Positions 5,570-7,366 of a stretch of 7,366 nucleotides of DNA are shown here, piece by piece (the first letter of the stretch is position 1; each line of letters opens with the position of its first letter). Source of the DNA: Oscillospiraceae bacterium. GTDB taxonomy: Bacteria; Bacillota; Clostridia; Oscillospirales; Ruminococcaceae. The translations under genes and the position numbers were made by a program. The stretch spans positions 1-7,366 of the forward strand of contig DNUB01000168.1 of NCBI GenBank assembly GCA_003508605.1, given 5' to 3'. Below the pieces are notes generated by a model. It was not told the DNA's origin, did no database searches, and saw only the letters and a program-made list of their open reading frames with translations.

Positions 5570-7285
5570 ATGGCTAATAACAACAAAAATGTAAATAAAG
5601 AAAATCAGCTTGAAGAGACGGAGAAGCAGGCTTCCGCCAAGCAGACCGACGCTTTGGATAACGGCGTCGAAATCTCCGACGAAAAAAATCCCGAAAAGGA
5701 AGCCCCCTCAAAGGAAAAGGCAAAGCGGGGAGGGATTTCGGGAAAAGGCAAAAGAATCAGACACGGAGCTTTGTCGGTGGTATTTACCGTTATTTTCGTG
5801 GCGGGAGTGGTGCTTTTGAACGTTATATTTAATATGCTGCTGGACCGCTTTGACGTGGCGGCGGATCTGTCCGACAAGTCCGTTTATTCCATAACGCCCG
5901 CTACCTCGGAGTATATTGCAAAAATAGAGGACGATATTACCATTGTGGTGGCGGAAAAGGAAAGCGATTTTTTAAACGCTGCCGTAAACGACTCCTCGTC
6001 CACCATACAATACGGTCAGCAGGTAAGTCAGATCCTTAAAGCCTTTGCGGCGGCCAATCCGCATATCAGCGTTGAATATAAAAGCCTGGACGACAACCCT
6101 ACCTTCTATTCCAAATACGGTGCGACTCTTTCGGCAAGAAGCATTATAATCGAATCCAAAAATACGGGAAGAAACAGAATCATAACCGCCAACGACTACT
6201 TATCTCCCAAATATTATTTTAACGGAAACGAAATCAGCTCCACCGAATATTCATATTACTATCAGATGGGTATGGCAAGCTCGGGACGTTTGAGCATGGA
6301 GTTTTTTGCGGCGGCTGAGAGCAGTCTGCTCACCTCGGTTATGATAGTCACCAACGAGGATCCTGTTAGAGTCGGATATATCGACGGAGATTACAGCTGC
6401 TCCGAGCCGAAGGCACTTAACGATCTGCTGGAGGCGAACGCTTATACCGTTGAGGGAATTAAGCTCACTAATGCGGAAAAGATAGACCCCGACATTGACT
6501 TTCTGATAATTGATGCGCCTATTTACGATTTCAGCAACGACGACATAAACAAAATCGACGTATGGCTCGACAACGGCGGAAAATACGGCAAAAATATGTT
6601 TTTTGCGGCAGCCGCCACAATAGACACAAAGGATCTGCCGAACCTTACCTCCTATCTTAAGGATTGGGGAATTTCCCTTGAATCGGGCTATGTTTATCAG
6701 ACTAACACCGATTACGGCTCTATCCAATACCCCACCTACCAAAGGCTTGAAATACAGGAAAGCGACTACAGCACCGGCATAGACACGGTGACCAAAACCA
6801 CACAGGGAGACGGCTTAAAGCCCATTACCCTGCTGTTTGAGGAGGAATCCAACTATATAACCGCCTCCTTGGTTTCCTCTTACGGCGGCGCAGTTATCGC
6901 TCCCTTTGATATGGAGGGCTTCGACCCCTCAAAGGCAGAGAAGTCGGGGGCGTTTACGGTAGTTGCGGAATCGGGCAAAACCCGATACGAGGGGGTAGAC
7001 CCCTTCAGCAGCCGTATTTTTGTGGCGTCGAGCCATTTCCTTATCGACCAAAGCTTCCTTCAGGGCAGCGGAATAAACAACTCCGATTTGTTCCTTAATA
7101 TATTCAACACCGCCAGCGGCAAGGAGGAGGTTGAAATTACGGTAAAGCCTCAGTCCTTTGCGCAGGAAACCTTTGAGATCACCGGAACGCAGGCAAAGGC
7201 AATAACGGCCGTTTTTGCGGTGATCGTTCCCTTGACCGTCATTGCTGCGGGCGTTGTGATTATTGTAAGAAGAAAGAGAAGATAA
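5570..7285 (+). CDS. GldG-like membrane-anchored auxiliary protein of the ABC exporter
   Basis: The 571-residue product is a bitopic or hairpin membrane protein. Residues 1-65 are a charged, low-complexity cytosolic tail rich in Lys, Glu, Asn and Ser. One hydrophobic helix spans about 67-91. The large extracytoplasmic part follows, beginning with the family stretch DLSDKSVYSITPATSEYIAK (99-118), where GldG-type proteins have a similar 'YSLS..T' segment. Further family-like parts are FFAAAESSLLTSVMIVT (245-261) and the Rossmann-like core DFLIIDAPIYDFSNDDINK with LDNGG (310-337). A second helix spans 544-566 and ends in VRRKRR, placing the C-terminus inside. This matches the GldG/IFT52-like 'ABC-type uncharacterized transport' family. 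A strong AGGAGG (5559-5564) lies five bases before the ATG and 24 bases after the permease stop, so the two are surely co-transcribed. Its biochemical role is unknown. It may gate or extend the transporter across the envelope, which is inference. Confidence 0.85.
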   Translation: MANNNKNVNKENQLEETEKQASAKQTDALDNGVEISDEKNPEKEAPSKEKAKRGGISGKGKRIRHGALSVVFTVIFVAGVVLLNVIFNMLLDRFDVAADLSDKSVYSITPATSEYIAKIEDDITIVVAEKESDFLNAAVNDSSSTIQYGQQVSQILKAFAAANPHISVEYKSLDDNPTFYSKYGATLSARSIIIESKNTGRNRIITANDYLSPKYYFNGNEISSTEYSYYYQMGMASSGRLSMEFFAAAESSLLTSVMIVTNEDPVRVGYIDGDYSCSEPKALNDLLEANAYTVEGIKLTNAEKIDPDIDFLIIDAPIYDFSNDDINKIDVWLDNGGKYGKNMFFAAAATIDTKDLPNLTSYLKDWGISLESGYVYQTNTDYGSIQYPTYQRLEIQESDYSTGIDTVTKTTQGDGLKPITLLFEEESNYITASLVSSYGGAVIAPFDMEGFDPSKAEKSGAFTVVAESGKTRYEGVDPFSSRIFVASSHFLIDQSFLQGSGINNSDLFLNIFNTASGKEEVEITVKPQSFAQETFEITGTQAKAITAVFAVIVPLTVIAAGVVIIVRRKRR

Positions 7286-7360
7286 TCAAAATCAGATGTC
7301 ACCGACTGAAAGACTGAATGTCACCCGCCGCAAGAGGCGGGTGACATCCGGATTTTGATT
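7284..7360 (+). repeat. 77-base nested inverted-repeat structure after the GldG-like gene
   Basis: AATCAAAATC (7284-7293) and GATTTTGATT (7351-7360) are perfect 10-base reverse complements that enclose the whole 3' gap. The left arm starts inside the TAA stop codon. Inside are two copies of ATGTCACC (7296-7303 and 7318-7325), both able to pair with GGTGACAT (7340-7347), and a tandem GACTGAA (7304-7310, 7312-7318). The first copy extends the outer stem to 10 plus 9 pairs around a small internal loop; the second makes the 12-pair terminator-like hairpin. It may be an attenuator, or a small non-coding mobile repeat with terminal inverted repeats. No target-site duplication is evident. Confidence 0.6.
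7318..7347 (+). terminator. Strong 12-bp hairpin, possible intrinsic terminator
   Basis: ATGTCACCCGCC (7318-7329) pairs perfectly with GGCGGGTGACAT (7336-7347) across a GCAAGA loop, 33 bases after the stop of the GldG-like gene. The stem is GC-rich near the loop. What follows is CCGGATTTTGATT, so the T-run is short, interrupted and begins five bases after the stem. It is therefore a weak or partial terminator by sequence, possibly allowing read-through to a downstream gene, or an mRNA-stabilising stem. Confidence 0.5.
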
Positions 7361-7366
7361 CAATGA

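Overview
The window is a compact, single-strand block of seven complete genes, all on the + strand, with short gaps (27-147 bases) and Shine-Dalgarno-like sites before each start. The gene order, codon style, moderate GC and protein sequences point to a low- to mid-GC Gram-positive anaerobe of the class Clostridia. A Ruminococcus/Oscillospiraceae-like host is my inference from general protein style, not something a marker gene here proves.

Left part (68-3629): rbfA, a DHH/DHHA1 phosphoesterase of the NrnA type, truB and ribF. This is the classic Firmicutes tail of the nusA-infB operon: ribosome 30S maturation, nanoRNA/pAp (or cyclic dinucleotide) turnover, tRNA pseudouridine-55 synthesis and FMN/FAD synthesis. 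infB would be expected just upstream, outside the window. TruB has a charged, low-complexity C-terminal tail of about 55 residues beyond the normal fold.

Right part (3777-7285): a three-gene ABC-2 export module resembling GldA-GldF-GldG of the Bacteroidota gliding machinery. It comprises an ATPase, a six-helix permease, and a membrane-anchored GldG-like protein with a large extracytoplasmic domain between two transmembrane helices. Such modules also occur in non-gliding Clostridia and their substrate is unknown. The module is separated from ribF by 147 bases holding a candidate promoter and a GC-rich hairpin, so it may be transcribed on its own or by read-through.

Right edge (7284-7360): a dense inverted-repeat structure begins inside the stop codon of the GldG-like gene. 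It has a perfect 12-bp hairpin, a perfect 10-bp outer inverted repeat, and a second copy of one stem arm that would allow an alternative fold. It may be a terminator or attenuator, or a small mobile repeat. No RNA gene, CRISPR array, transposase or phage gene is visible, and no gap exceeds 300 bases.
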